From Caulobacter segnis (lineage in GTDB: Bacteria > Pseudomonadota > Alphaproteobacteria > Caulobacterales > Caulobacteraceae): 40,892 nt of DNA. The number at the start of each line of letters is the position of its first letter. Position 1 is the stretch's first letter. The position numbers and the translations under genes were made by a program. Where the stretch lies: NCBI RefSeq assembly GCF_003243465.1, contig NZ_QFQZ01000041.1:1-40892 (forward strand), read 5' to 3'. Positions 35,198 through 40,892 of the stretch are shown here, piece after piece. The notes beneath the pieces were generated by a model, which was given only the letters and a program-made list of their open reading frames with translations, searched no databases and was not told the DNA's origin.

Positions 35198-35605
35198 ATG
35201 ACCGACACCAGCCGGGGGCTGCCCGAGCGCCCGATGTCGCCGCACCTGCAGGTGTGGCGTTGGCATATCACGATGGCCTGCTCGATCCTGCACCGCGCCT
35301 GCGTGGTGGGCCTGTGGGTCGGCGCCGTCATTCTAGCGGGCTGGGCCGCCGCCCTGGCCGCCGGTCCCGAAGCGTATGCCGGCTATGTCGGCCTTCTGGG
35401 CTCGCCGATCGGCAAGCTGGTGCTGCTGGGCGAGACCTTCGCGGTCTTCTTCAACGTCGCCTACACCATCCGCCAGACCTTCTGGGACGCGGGCAAGGGC
35501 TTCCTGCCCCGCACCGCCGACATGACCGGCGCCATGGCGATCGCCTTCGCGGTCGTGGCGACGATCGTGACCTGGGTCATCGCCGGCGCGAACGGAGCGT
35601 TCTGA
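35198..35605 (+). CDS. sdhC: Succinate dehydrogenase cytochrome b subunit SdhC
   Basis: This 135-residue membrane-anchor subunit of complex II has three predicted membrane helices. The N-terminal RPMSPHLQVWRWHITMACSILHR (11-33) carries the ubiquinone-site Ser29 and Arg33. In helix 2 the usual 'H-x6-H' around the haem-b ligand (E. coli His84 and His91) is replaced by N86 and Q93 in FNVAYTIRQTFWD. No histidine remains in that helix. The placement as first of four sdh genes and the N-terminal motif make the family call firm. Haem binding is in doubt. Confidence 0.92.
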   Translation: MTDTSRGLPERPMSPHLQVWRWHITMACSILHRACVVGLWVGAVILAGWAAALAAGPEAYAGYVGLLGSPIGKLVLLGETFAVFFNVAYTIRQTFWDAGKGFLPRTADMTGAMAIAFAVVATIVTWVIAGANGAF

Positions 35606-35607
35606 TC

Positions 35608-36027
35608 ATGAGCAAGAACGACCTTTTCCAACCGATCCAGTTCCGCACGCCGCTGTCGCGCGCCCGCGGCCTGGGCTCGTCGCACCACGGCGTCTCGCAC
35701 TTCATCACCGAGCGTGTCTCGGGCCTGGCCCTGGCGCCGCTGAGCCTGTGGGGCGTCTACAGCGCCTTGAGGCTGATCGGCGCCGACCAGCACACCGTCG
35801 CCGCCTGGCTGGGCCACCCGCTGAACGCCGTCCTGCTGGTGTTGCTGCTGATTTCGGCGCTGGTGCACCTGTCGAACGCCGTCCAGGTGGTGATCGAAGA
35901 CTATATCCACCGCTTCACGAGCAAGTCGGCCCTGGTGATCGGCAATCTGTTCGTCTGCGTGCTGGCTGGCGCCGTCGGGATCTTCTCGATCCTGAAGGTG
36001 GCCCTGACCGTGACCGGAGCCCATTGA
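35608..36027 (+). CDS. sdhD: Succinate dehydrogenase membrane anchor subunit SdhD
   Basis: This 139-residue second anchor of complex II has three membrane helices. It carries H87 in the position of the SdhD haem ligand, followed by VQVVIEDYIH with D98 and Y99, the conserved quinone-site pair. The N-terminal RTPLSRARGLGSSHHGVSHF is typical of alphaproteobacterial SdhD. It starts 2 bases after sdhC, and its stop overlaps the sdhA start (TGATG). Confidence 0.94.
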   Translation: MSKNDLFQPIQFRTPLSRARGLGSSHHGVSHFITERVSGLALAPLSLWGVYSALRLIGADQHTVAAWLGHPLNAVLLVLLLISALVHLSNAVQVVIEDYIHRFTSKSALVIGNLFVCVLAGAVGIFSILKVALTVTGAH

Positions 36028-37814
36028 TGTCGGCCTACAAGTTCATCGACCACAAGTTCGACGTCGTCGTCGTCGGCGCCGGCGGCTCGGGCCTCCGCGC
36101 CGCGCTCGGCGCCGCTCAGGCCGGCCTGAAGACCGCCTGCATCACCAAGGTGTTCCCGACCCGCAGCCACACCGTGGCCGCGCAGGGCGGCATCTCGGCC
36201 TCGCTCGGCAACATGGGCCAGGACGACTGGCGCTGGCACATGTTCGACACCGTCAAGGGTTCGGACTGGCTGGGCGACCAGGACGCCATCGAGTACCTGA
36301 CCCGCAACGCGCCTGCGGCGGTCTACGAGCTCGAGCACTGGGGCGTGCCCTTCTCGCGCACGGCTGACGGCAAGATCTATCAGCGCGCCTTCGGCGGCAT
36401 GACCAAGAACTTCGGCGAAGGCCCGATCCAGCGCACCTGCGCGGCGGCCGACCGAACCGGTCACGCCATGCTGCACACGATGTATGGCCAGTCCCTGGCC
36501 CACGACACCGAGTTCTTCATCGAGTACTTCGCCCTCGACCTGATCATGGACGACGGCGTCTGCCGTGGCGTGACCGCGTGGAAGCTCGACGACGGCACCC
36601 TGCACCGCTTCCAGGCGCAGATGGTGATCCTGGCCACGGGCGGTTACGGCCGCGCCTACTTCTCGGCGACCTCGGCCCACACCTGCACGGGCGACGGCAA
36701 CGCCATGGCCCTGCGCGCCGGCCTGCCGCTGCAGGACATGGAATTCGTGCAGTTCCACCCGACCGGCATCTACGGCGCCGGCTGCCTGATCACCGAGGGC
36801 GCTCGCGGCGAAGGCGGCTACCTGACCAACTCGGAAGGTGAGCGCTTCATGGAGCGCTACGCCCCGTCGGTGAAGGACCTGGCGCCCCGCGACATGGTCA
36901 GCCGCGCGATGACCATCGAGATCCGCGAAGGTCGCGGCGTGGGCCCGAACAAGGACCACATCTTCCTGCACCTCGACCACCTGGATCCGAAGATCCTGCA
37001 CGAGCGCCTGCCCGGCATCTCGGAGACCGCCAAGGTGTTCGCCGGCGTCGACGTCACCAAGGCGCCGATCCCGGTGCTGCCGACCGTGCACTACAACATG
37101 GGCGGCATCCCGACGAACTATCACGGCGAAGTCGTCACCAAGAATGGCGACAACCCCGACCAAGTCATCCCGGGCCTGATGGCCGTGGGCGAAGCGGCCT
37201 GCGTGTCGGTGCACGGCGCCAACCGCCTGGGCTCCAACTCGCTGATCGACCTCGTGGTGTTCGGTCGCGCCGCGGCCCTGCGCTGCGCCGAGATCCTCAA
37301 GCCCGGCGCCAAGCAGCCGGAACTGAAGGACGTCCAGACCGAAGCTCACCTGGCGCGCTTCGATCGCTTCCGCAACGCCTCGGGCTCGACCGGCACCGCC
37401 GAGCTGCGCCTCGAAATGCAGAAGGCGATGCAGGAAGACGCCGCGGTGTTCCGCACCGGCGAGAGCCTGGACAGCGGCGTGAAGCGCCTGCAGGCCGTCT
37501 GGGACAAGAAGAGCGACATCAAGGTTTCCGACCGTGGCCTCGTGTGGAACACGGACCTGATGGAGACCCTGGAGTTCGACAACCTGATCGGCCAGGCGGT
37601 GGTCACGGTGAACGGCGCGGCCAACCGCACCGAAAGCCGCGGCGCCCACGCCCGCGAGGACTTCGCCGACCGCAACGACACCGAGTGGATGAAGCACACC
37701 CTGGCGTGGCTGGATAACCAGTCGGGCAAGGTGAAGATCGATTACCGCCCGGTGCACAGCTACACGATGTCCGACGACATCGCCTACATCCCGCCGAAGC
37801 AACGGGTCTACTGA
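36027..37814 (+). CDS. sdhA: Succinate dehydrogenase flavoprotein subunit
   Basis: This 595-residue catalytic subunit oxidises succinate to fumarate with covalently bound FAD. The dinucleotide fold is VVVVGAGGSGLRAA (13-26). The flavinylated histidine is H48 in RSHTVAAQGGI. Substrate-site motifs HPTGIYGAGCLITEGARGEGG and VHGANRLGSNSLIDLVVFGRAA are intact. ATG 36027 overlaps the sdhD stop, a sign of coupled translation. The C-terminus ends YIPPKQRVY, as usual for SdhA. Confidence 0.98.
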   Translation: MSAYKFIDHKFDVVVVGAGGSGLRAALGAAQAGLKTACITKVFPTRSHTVAAQGGISASLGNMGQDDWRWHMFDTVKGSDWLGDQDAIEYLTRNAPAAVYELEHWGVPFSRTADGKIYQRAFGGMTKNFGEGPIQRTCAAADRTGHAMLHTMYGQSLAHDTEFFIEYFALDLIMDDGVCRGVTAWKLDDGTLHRFQAQMVILATGGYGRAYFSATSAHTCTGDGNAMALRAGLPLQDMEFVQFHPTGIYGAGCLITEGARGEGGYLTNSEGERFMERYAPSVKDLAPRDMVSRAMTIEIREGRGVGPNKDHIFLHLDHLDPKILHERLPGISETAKVFAGVDVTKAPIPVLPTVHYNMGGIPTNYHGEVVTKNGDNPDQVIPGLMAVGEAACVSVHGANRLGSNSLIDLVVFGRAAALRCAEILKPGAKQPELKDVQTEAHLARFDRFRNASGSTGTAELRLEMQKAMQEDAAVFRTGESLDSGVKRLQAVWDKKSDIKVSDRGLVWNTDLMETLEFDNLIGQAVVTVNGAANRTESRGAHAREDFADRNDTEWMKHTLAWLDNQSGKVKIDYRPVHSYTMSDDIAYIPPKQRVY

Positions 37815-37821
37815 GGGTCCG

Positions 37822-38604
37822 ATGGTCGAACTCGCACTCCCCAAGAACTCGCAGGTCAAGGCCGGCAAGCACTGGCCGGCTCCCGCGGGCGCCAAGAAGG
37901 TCAAGACTTTCAAGATCTACCGCTACGACCCGGAATCGGGCGGCAATCCGCGCTGGGACACCTACGACGTCGACATGGACGCCGTGGGGCCGATGGTCCT
38001 GGACGCGCTGCTATACATCAAGAACACCATCGACCCGACCCTGGCCTTCCGCCGGTCGTGCCGGGAAGGCGTCTGCGGCTCGTGCTCGATGAACATCGGC
38101 GGCCGCAACACCCTGGCCTGCACCCACGGCTGGGCCGAGGTCCCGGGCAAGGCCGTCCAGATCAGCCCGCTGCCGCACATGCCGGTGGTCAAGGACCTGA
38201 TCCCGGACCTGACGCTGTTCTACGCCCAGTACGCCTCGATCGAGCCCTGGCTGCACACCGACACCCCAGAGCCCCAGGCCGAGTGGCGTCAGTCGCCGGA
38301 AGACCGCGAGAAGCTCGACGGTCTTTACGAGTGCATCCTGTGCGCCTGCTGCTCGACCTCGTGCCCCAGCTACTGGTGGAACGGCGACAAGTATCTGGGA
38401 CCGGCGGCCCTGCTGCACGCCTATCGCTGGCTGATCGACAGCCGCGACGAGGCCACCGGCGACCGCCTCGACGCGCTTGAGGATCCCTTCAAGCTGTATC
38501 GCTGCCACACGATCATGAACTGCGCCCAGGTCTGCCCCAAGGGGCTGAACCCGGCCAAAGCCATCGCCGAAATCAAGAAGATGATGGTCGAGCGCGTCGT
38601 CTGA
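37822..38604 (+). CDS. sdhB: Succinate dehydrogenase iron-sulphur subunit
   Basis: This 260-residue subunit passes electrons from FAD to quinone through three clusters. The [2Fe-2S] ligands are C80, C85, C88 and C100. The [4Fe-4S] and [3Fe-4S] motifs are CILCACCSTSCP and CHTIMNCAQVCPKGLNP. The ATG lies 7 bases after the sdhA stop. It is the last gene of the sdhCDAB operon and is followed by a strong terminator hairpin. Confidence 0.98.
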   Translation: MVELALPKNSQVKAGKHWPAPAGAKKVKTFKIYRYDPESGGNPRWDTYDVDMDAVGPMVLDALLYIKNTIDPTLAFRRSCREGVCGSCSMNIGGRNTLACTHGWAEVPGKAVQISPLPHMPVVKDLIPDLTLFYAQYASIEPWLHTDTPEPQAEWRQSPEDREKLDGLYECILCACCSTSCPSYWWNGDKYLGPAALLHAYRWLIDSRDEATGDRLDALEDPFKLYRCHTIMNCAQVCPKGLNPAKAIAEIKKMMVERVV

Positions 38605-38625
38605 CGCGGTTTCCAGAAGTGCATG

Positions 38626-38659
38626 GGGCGGCGGCTTCGATGTCGAACCGTCGCCCTTT
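38626..38659 (+). terminator. Terminator of the sdh operon
   Basis: A long stem, GGGCGGCGG at 38626-38634 with CCGTCGCCC at 38648-38656 (one G-U pair), continues inward as TTCGA/TCGAA around a TG tip and is followed by TTTATG. It begins 22 bases past the sdhB stop. Confidence 0.65.
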
Positions 38660-38733
38660 ATGTATCCGCCTCGATCGAAGGCGCTTGCCAATAGGTGACG
38701 CCGCCGTCATTTTTGACGAAAGGGAGGGCGTCA

Positions 38734-39972
38734 TTGAGCGCTGAAGCCAATCAGAACGCCTGCGTCGTCATCGTCGGCGCGGGTCATGCGGGCGGTTCGG
38801 CCGCCGCGTTCCTGCGTCAATACGGTCACGAAGGCCGGATTGTCCTGATCGGCGACGAGCCGCTCCTGCCCTATCAACGCCCGCCGCTGTCCAAGGCCTG
38901 GCTGAAGGGCGAGGCCGACGCCGACTCCCTCGCCCTCAAGCCGGCCGACTGGTACGGCGAGAACAATGTCTTCCTGCGCCTGTCAGGCGTCGCCGAACGC
39001 ATCAATCGTTCCGCCAAGACCGTCACGCTCGCCTCGGGCGAGGCCATTTCCTACGACTTCCTGATCCTGGCCACCGGCGCCCGCGCCCGTCAGTTGCCGA
39101 TTCCCGGCGCGGATCTCGCCGGCGTCCTGGCGCTGCGCACCGCGGCGGACGCCGAGCTGCTTAAGCACGCTCTGGGTCCCGGCAAGCGGCTGGCGGTGAT
39201 CGGCGGCGGCTATGTCGGGCTGGAGGCCGCCGCCTCCGCCCGGGCGCTCGGCGCCGAGGTCGTGGTGATCGAGCGCGAGAGCCGCGTACTCGCTCGTGTC
39301 GCCTGCGAGACTCTTTCGACTTTCTTCCAGGACTACCACCGAGGCCGGGGCGTCACGTTCGAACTGAACGCCGGCGTCGAGGCGTTCGAGGGCGTCGACG
39401 ACCACATCAGGGGCGTGCGCCTGTCGGATGGTCGCGTGCTGCCGTGCGATGTCGCCCTCGTTGGCGTTGGCGCGATTCCCAATGACGAACTGGCCAAGGA
39501 CGCGGGCCTGACGACCGCCAATGGCGTGGTTGTCGATCTCGAGGCGCGGACAGAGGATCCTGCGATCTTCGCGATTGGCGACGTCACTCACCGTCCCCTG
39601 CCACTCTATGAGCGCCAGTTCCGGCTAGAGAGTGTGCCCAACGCCCTGGAGCAGGCCAAACAAGCGGCGTCGGCGATTCTCGGCCGGCCCGGCCCGGCGC
39701 CGGAAGTGCCGTGGTTCTGGTCGGACCAGTACGACCTGAAGCTCCAGATCGCCGGCCTGCCGTTTGAGGCCGACCGCCAGGTGGTGCGAGGCGATGTCGC
39801 CGCGGCCAAGTTCGCGGTCTTTCATTTGAAGGGCGACCTGCTGCAGGCCGTCGAAGCGGTCAATGCGCCGCCGGAATTCATGGCCGGCAAGCAGCTGATC
39901 GCCAAACGCACGCCGGTGAACGCGGCGAAGCTTGCCGATACGTCGGTGTCCATGAAGGAAGTGGCGGCGTAA
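38734..39972 (+). CDS. FAD-dependent ferredoxin reductase
   Basis: This 412-residue reductase of the putidaredoxin/rhodocoxin reductase family moves electrons from NAD(P)H to a [2Fe-2S] ferredoxin. The FAD fold is VVIVGAGHAGGSAAA (11-25), and the NAD(P) fold is LAVIGGGYVGLEAAA. The FAD-binding IFAIGDVTHRPLP and the C-terminal WFWSDQYDLKLQIAG region are typical. I chose TTG 38734 because AGGGAGG lies 6 bases before it. The GTG start at 38695 has no such site. The partner ferredoxin follows after 27 bases. Confidence 0.92.
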   Translation: MSAEANQNACVVIVGAGHAGGSAAAFLRQYGHEGRIVLIGDEPLLPYQRPPLSKAWLKGEADADSLALKPADWYGENNVFLRLSGVAERINRSAKTVTLASGEAISYDFLILATGARARQLPIPGADLAGVLALRTAADAELLKHALGPGKRLAVIGGGYVGLEAAASARALGAEVVVIERESRVLARVACETLSTFFQDYHRGRGVTFELNAGVEAFEGVDDHIRGVRLSDGRVLPCDVALVGVGAIPNDELAKDAGLTTANGVVVDLEARTEDPAIFAIGDVTHRPLPLYERQFRLESVPNALEQAKQAASAILGRPGPAPEVPWFWSDQYDLKLQIAGLPFEADRQVVRGDVAAAKFAVFHLKGDLLQAVEAVNAPPEFMAGKQLIAKRTPVNAAKLADTSVSMKEVAA

Positions 39973-39999
39973 AGCCGCTCTAAGGATAACGGGAGCCCC

Positions 40000-40320
40000 A
40001 TGGCCAAGATCACCTACATCGAACACGACGGGACCGAGCACGCCCTGGACGTCAAGCCGGGCCTGACGGTCATGGAGGGCGCGGTGAAGAACAACGTGCC
40101 GGGCATCGACGCTGATTGCGGCGGCGCCTGCGCCTGCGCGACCTGCCACGTCTATGTCGACGAAGCCTGGCTCTCCAAGACCGGCGACAAGTCGGCGATG
40201 GAAGAGTCGATGCTGGACTTCGCCGAGAACGTCGAGCCCAACAGCCGCCTGTCGTGCCAGATCAAGGTGACCGACGCCTTGGACGGCTTAGTCGTGCGCC
40301 TCCCTGAGAGCCAGCACTAG
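40000..40320 (+). CDS. fdxB: [2Fe-2S] ferredoxin of the adrenodoxin/putidaredoxin type
   Basis: This 106-residue electron carrier has cluster ligands C40, C46 and C49 (C-x5-C-x2-C) and C86. The sequence DADCGGACACATCHVYV and the later NSRLSCQIKV are typical of the ISC/P450-type ferredoxins. It follows the reductase gene by 27 bases, so the two probably form a redox pair for a cytochrome P450, a hydroxylase or iron-sulphur assembly. No such client gene lies in the window. The symbol is a best guess from the Caulobacter naming. Confidence 0.93.
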   Translation: MAKITYIEHDGTEHALDVKPGLTVMEGAVKNNVPGIDADCGGACACATCHVYVDEAWLSKTGDKSAMEESMLDFAENVEPNSRLSCQIKVTDALDGLVVRLPESQH

Positions 40321-40544
40321 CTCGCGTTCCGGAGGGTGTGTCCGGGAAAGGTTCCAAGGCTTCTTCAAAAGAGCGTCGTTATATTGTCGCGAGGGGGTTG
40401 CCAGACCGCGGGGCGGGGACTAGATCAACGCCTCGCTCGGAACGGCTTCGCGACCGGACGACGCGGCCCTCGAAAGGGAGCTTGCATCGCCCAAGACGCT
40501 TGGCTAGATACCGCGCTCCAATCGACTCGATGATGGATCCGCAG
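40321..40544. other. Region without a recognised gene
   Basis: Several short open frames exist (for example from GTG 40338), but their third-base composition is unlike the neighbouring genes. I see no tRNA or known RNA fold. It may be untranslated leader or decayed sequence. Confidence 0.5.
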
Positions 40545-40578
40545 GGGCGGCTTCGGCAGCCCTGAGGGTCTTCTTTTT
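40545..40578 (+). terminator. UUCG-tetraloop hairpin followed by a T run
   Basis: GGGC-G-GC-TTCG-GC-A-GCCC (40545-40562) forms a stable stem with one mismatch and a C(UUCG)G tetraloop. A TTTTTG run follows at 40573-40578, about 10 bases later. It is a possible terminator that isolates the downstream promoters from the ferredoxin transcript. Confidence 0.5.
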
Positions 40579-40629
40579 GTCTCTTCGCTTCCGGCTTTCC
40601 GGTGATGCGAAAAAGTCGAAAAGAGTTGG

Positions 40630-40656
40630 TTGACTTCGGAATGTCGCCTCTATAGA
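40630..40656 (+). promoter_or_regulatory. Tandem promoter P1
   Basis: TTGACTT at 40630-40636 and TCTATAGA at 40649-40656 are separated by 12 bases, fitting the Caulobacter sigma-73 layout. It is the first of three plus-strand promoter-like units before the right edge. Confidence 0.5.
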
Positions 40657-40755
40657 AGCGCCGCTCCGATCATCGCCGCCAAGACTTCGCAAGAATTCAG
40701 CGGCGCGATGAAAGGTTAGTTAAGTAGACGCTTTGAGGCTTTCTCGAAAAATCGC

Positions 40756-40784
40756 TTGACTGACTTGGCCGGCTTCTCTAAAAG
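40756..40784 (+). promoter_or_regulatory. Tandem promoter P2
   Basis: TTGACTG at 40756-40762, 14 bases, then TCTAAAAG at 40777-40784, which fits the GCTANAWC -10 element. It lies 126 bases downstream of P1 in an AT-rich stretch. Confidence 0.5.
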
Positions 40785-40855
40785 CTTGCCACTCTGGCGC
40801 TTCCTGGATTTTCAGGGCTCGCCGGTCCGGTTCGAAAAGTTTTGAAAAAAACGAT

Positions 40856-40884
40856 TTGACACGGAAAACGAGGTTGGATAGATA
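40856..40884 (+). promoter_or_regulatory. Tandem promoter P3, near-consensus, rRNA-like
   Basis: TTGACA (40856-40861) and TAGATA (40879-40884) are exactly 17 bases apart, followed by a GC-rich discriminator GCCGCCTC. The strength, tandem arrangement and GC discriminator are typical of rRNA operon promoters. The rRNA gene itself would start beyond the window. Confidence 0.65.
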
Positions 40885-40892
40885 GCCGCCTC

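Noticed and set aside
35901..37913. 670-codon minus-strand frame opposite sdhD/sdhA
   Set aside because: SdhA and SdhB motifs on the plus strand explain the region. The reverse frame has no family features.
40338..40565. 75-codon frame starting at GTG after the ferredoxin gene
   Set aside because: GGAGG is only about 3 bases before the GTG, codon third positions are not GC-rich like real genes here, and it runs into the hairpin.
40504..40692. 62-codon minus-strand frame near the right edge
   Set aside because: It starts at TTG without a ribosome-binding site and overlaps both the hairpin and promoter P1.

Overview
The window reads as an ordinary, gene-dense, high-GC chromosome segment of a Caulobacter-like alphaproteobacterium. 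The main reasons are the usg-trpF-trpB-trpA-accD-folC order, with usg a gene first named in Caulobacter crescentus, an AccD that lacks the zinc-ribbon cysteines in the way I recall for Alphaproteobacteria, an HWE-family histidine kinase behind a sigma-T/EcfG-type promoter, and sdhC-D-A-B in the alphaproteobacterial order. I see no plasmid, phage, CRISPR or defence locus. The only mobile-element signal is a probable insertion-sequence end in the first 80 bases.

Layout from left to right. 1-80: possible IS end. 117-3845 (minus strand): argG with its terminator, then a small DUF1648-type membrane protein placed directly behind kup (K+ uptake). 4028-4471: an Rrf2-type regulator. 4478-5674 (minus) and 5932-6546 (plus): a divergent MFS exporter and flavodoxin-like quinone reductase, with several palindromes between them. 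6633-8915 (minus): malic enzyme with a phosphotransacetylase-like tail. 9166-13833 (plus): dapB, then the ydbH-ynbE-ydbL envelope lipid-transport set. 13885-15273 (minus): a soluble PAS chemoreceptor, divergent from an OhrR-like MarR regulator and an RhtA-like exporter, with a perfect palindrome between the divergent genes. 16934-22233 (plus): usg, trpF, trpB, trpA, accD, folC, followed by a 35-residue lysine-rich ORF. 22496-31783 (minus): trxA, then a tightly overlapping tsaE-amgK-murU-addB-addA run joining tRNA t6A modification, peptidoglycan recycling and double-strand-break repair. 31870-33590 (plus): zapE and nudK. 33587-35017 (minus): a two-PAS HWE kinase. 35198-38604 (plus): succinate dehydrogenase, all four subunits. 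38734-40320 (plus): a ferredoxin reductase and its [2Fe-2S] ferredoxin. 40321-40892 holds no convincing gene. It contains a hairpin and three tandem strong promoters, most likely those of an rRNA operon lying just beyond the window.

Most genes are core metabolism, and I did not find a clearly new system. The observations I would follow up first are the exact GGAAC-N16-CGTT promoter before the HWE kinase, an SdhC with no histidine at the usual haem-b ligand position, the palindromic element between addB and addA that supplies the addA ribosome-binding site, the perfect palindrome in front of the OhrR-like gene, and the triple promoter at the right edge. Family assignments rest on motif recognition and remembered family features, because no database search was possible.
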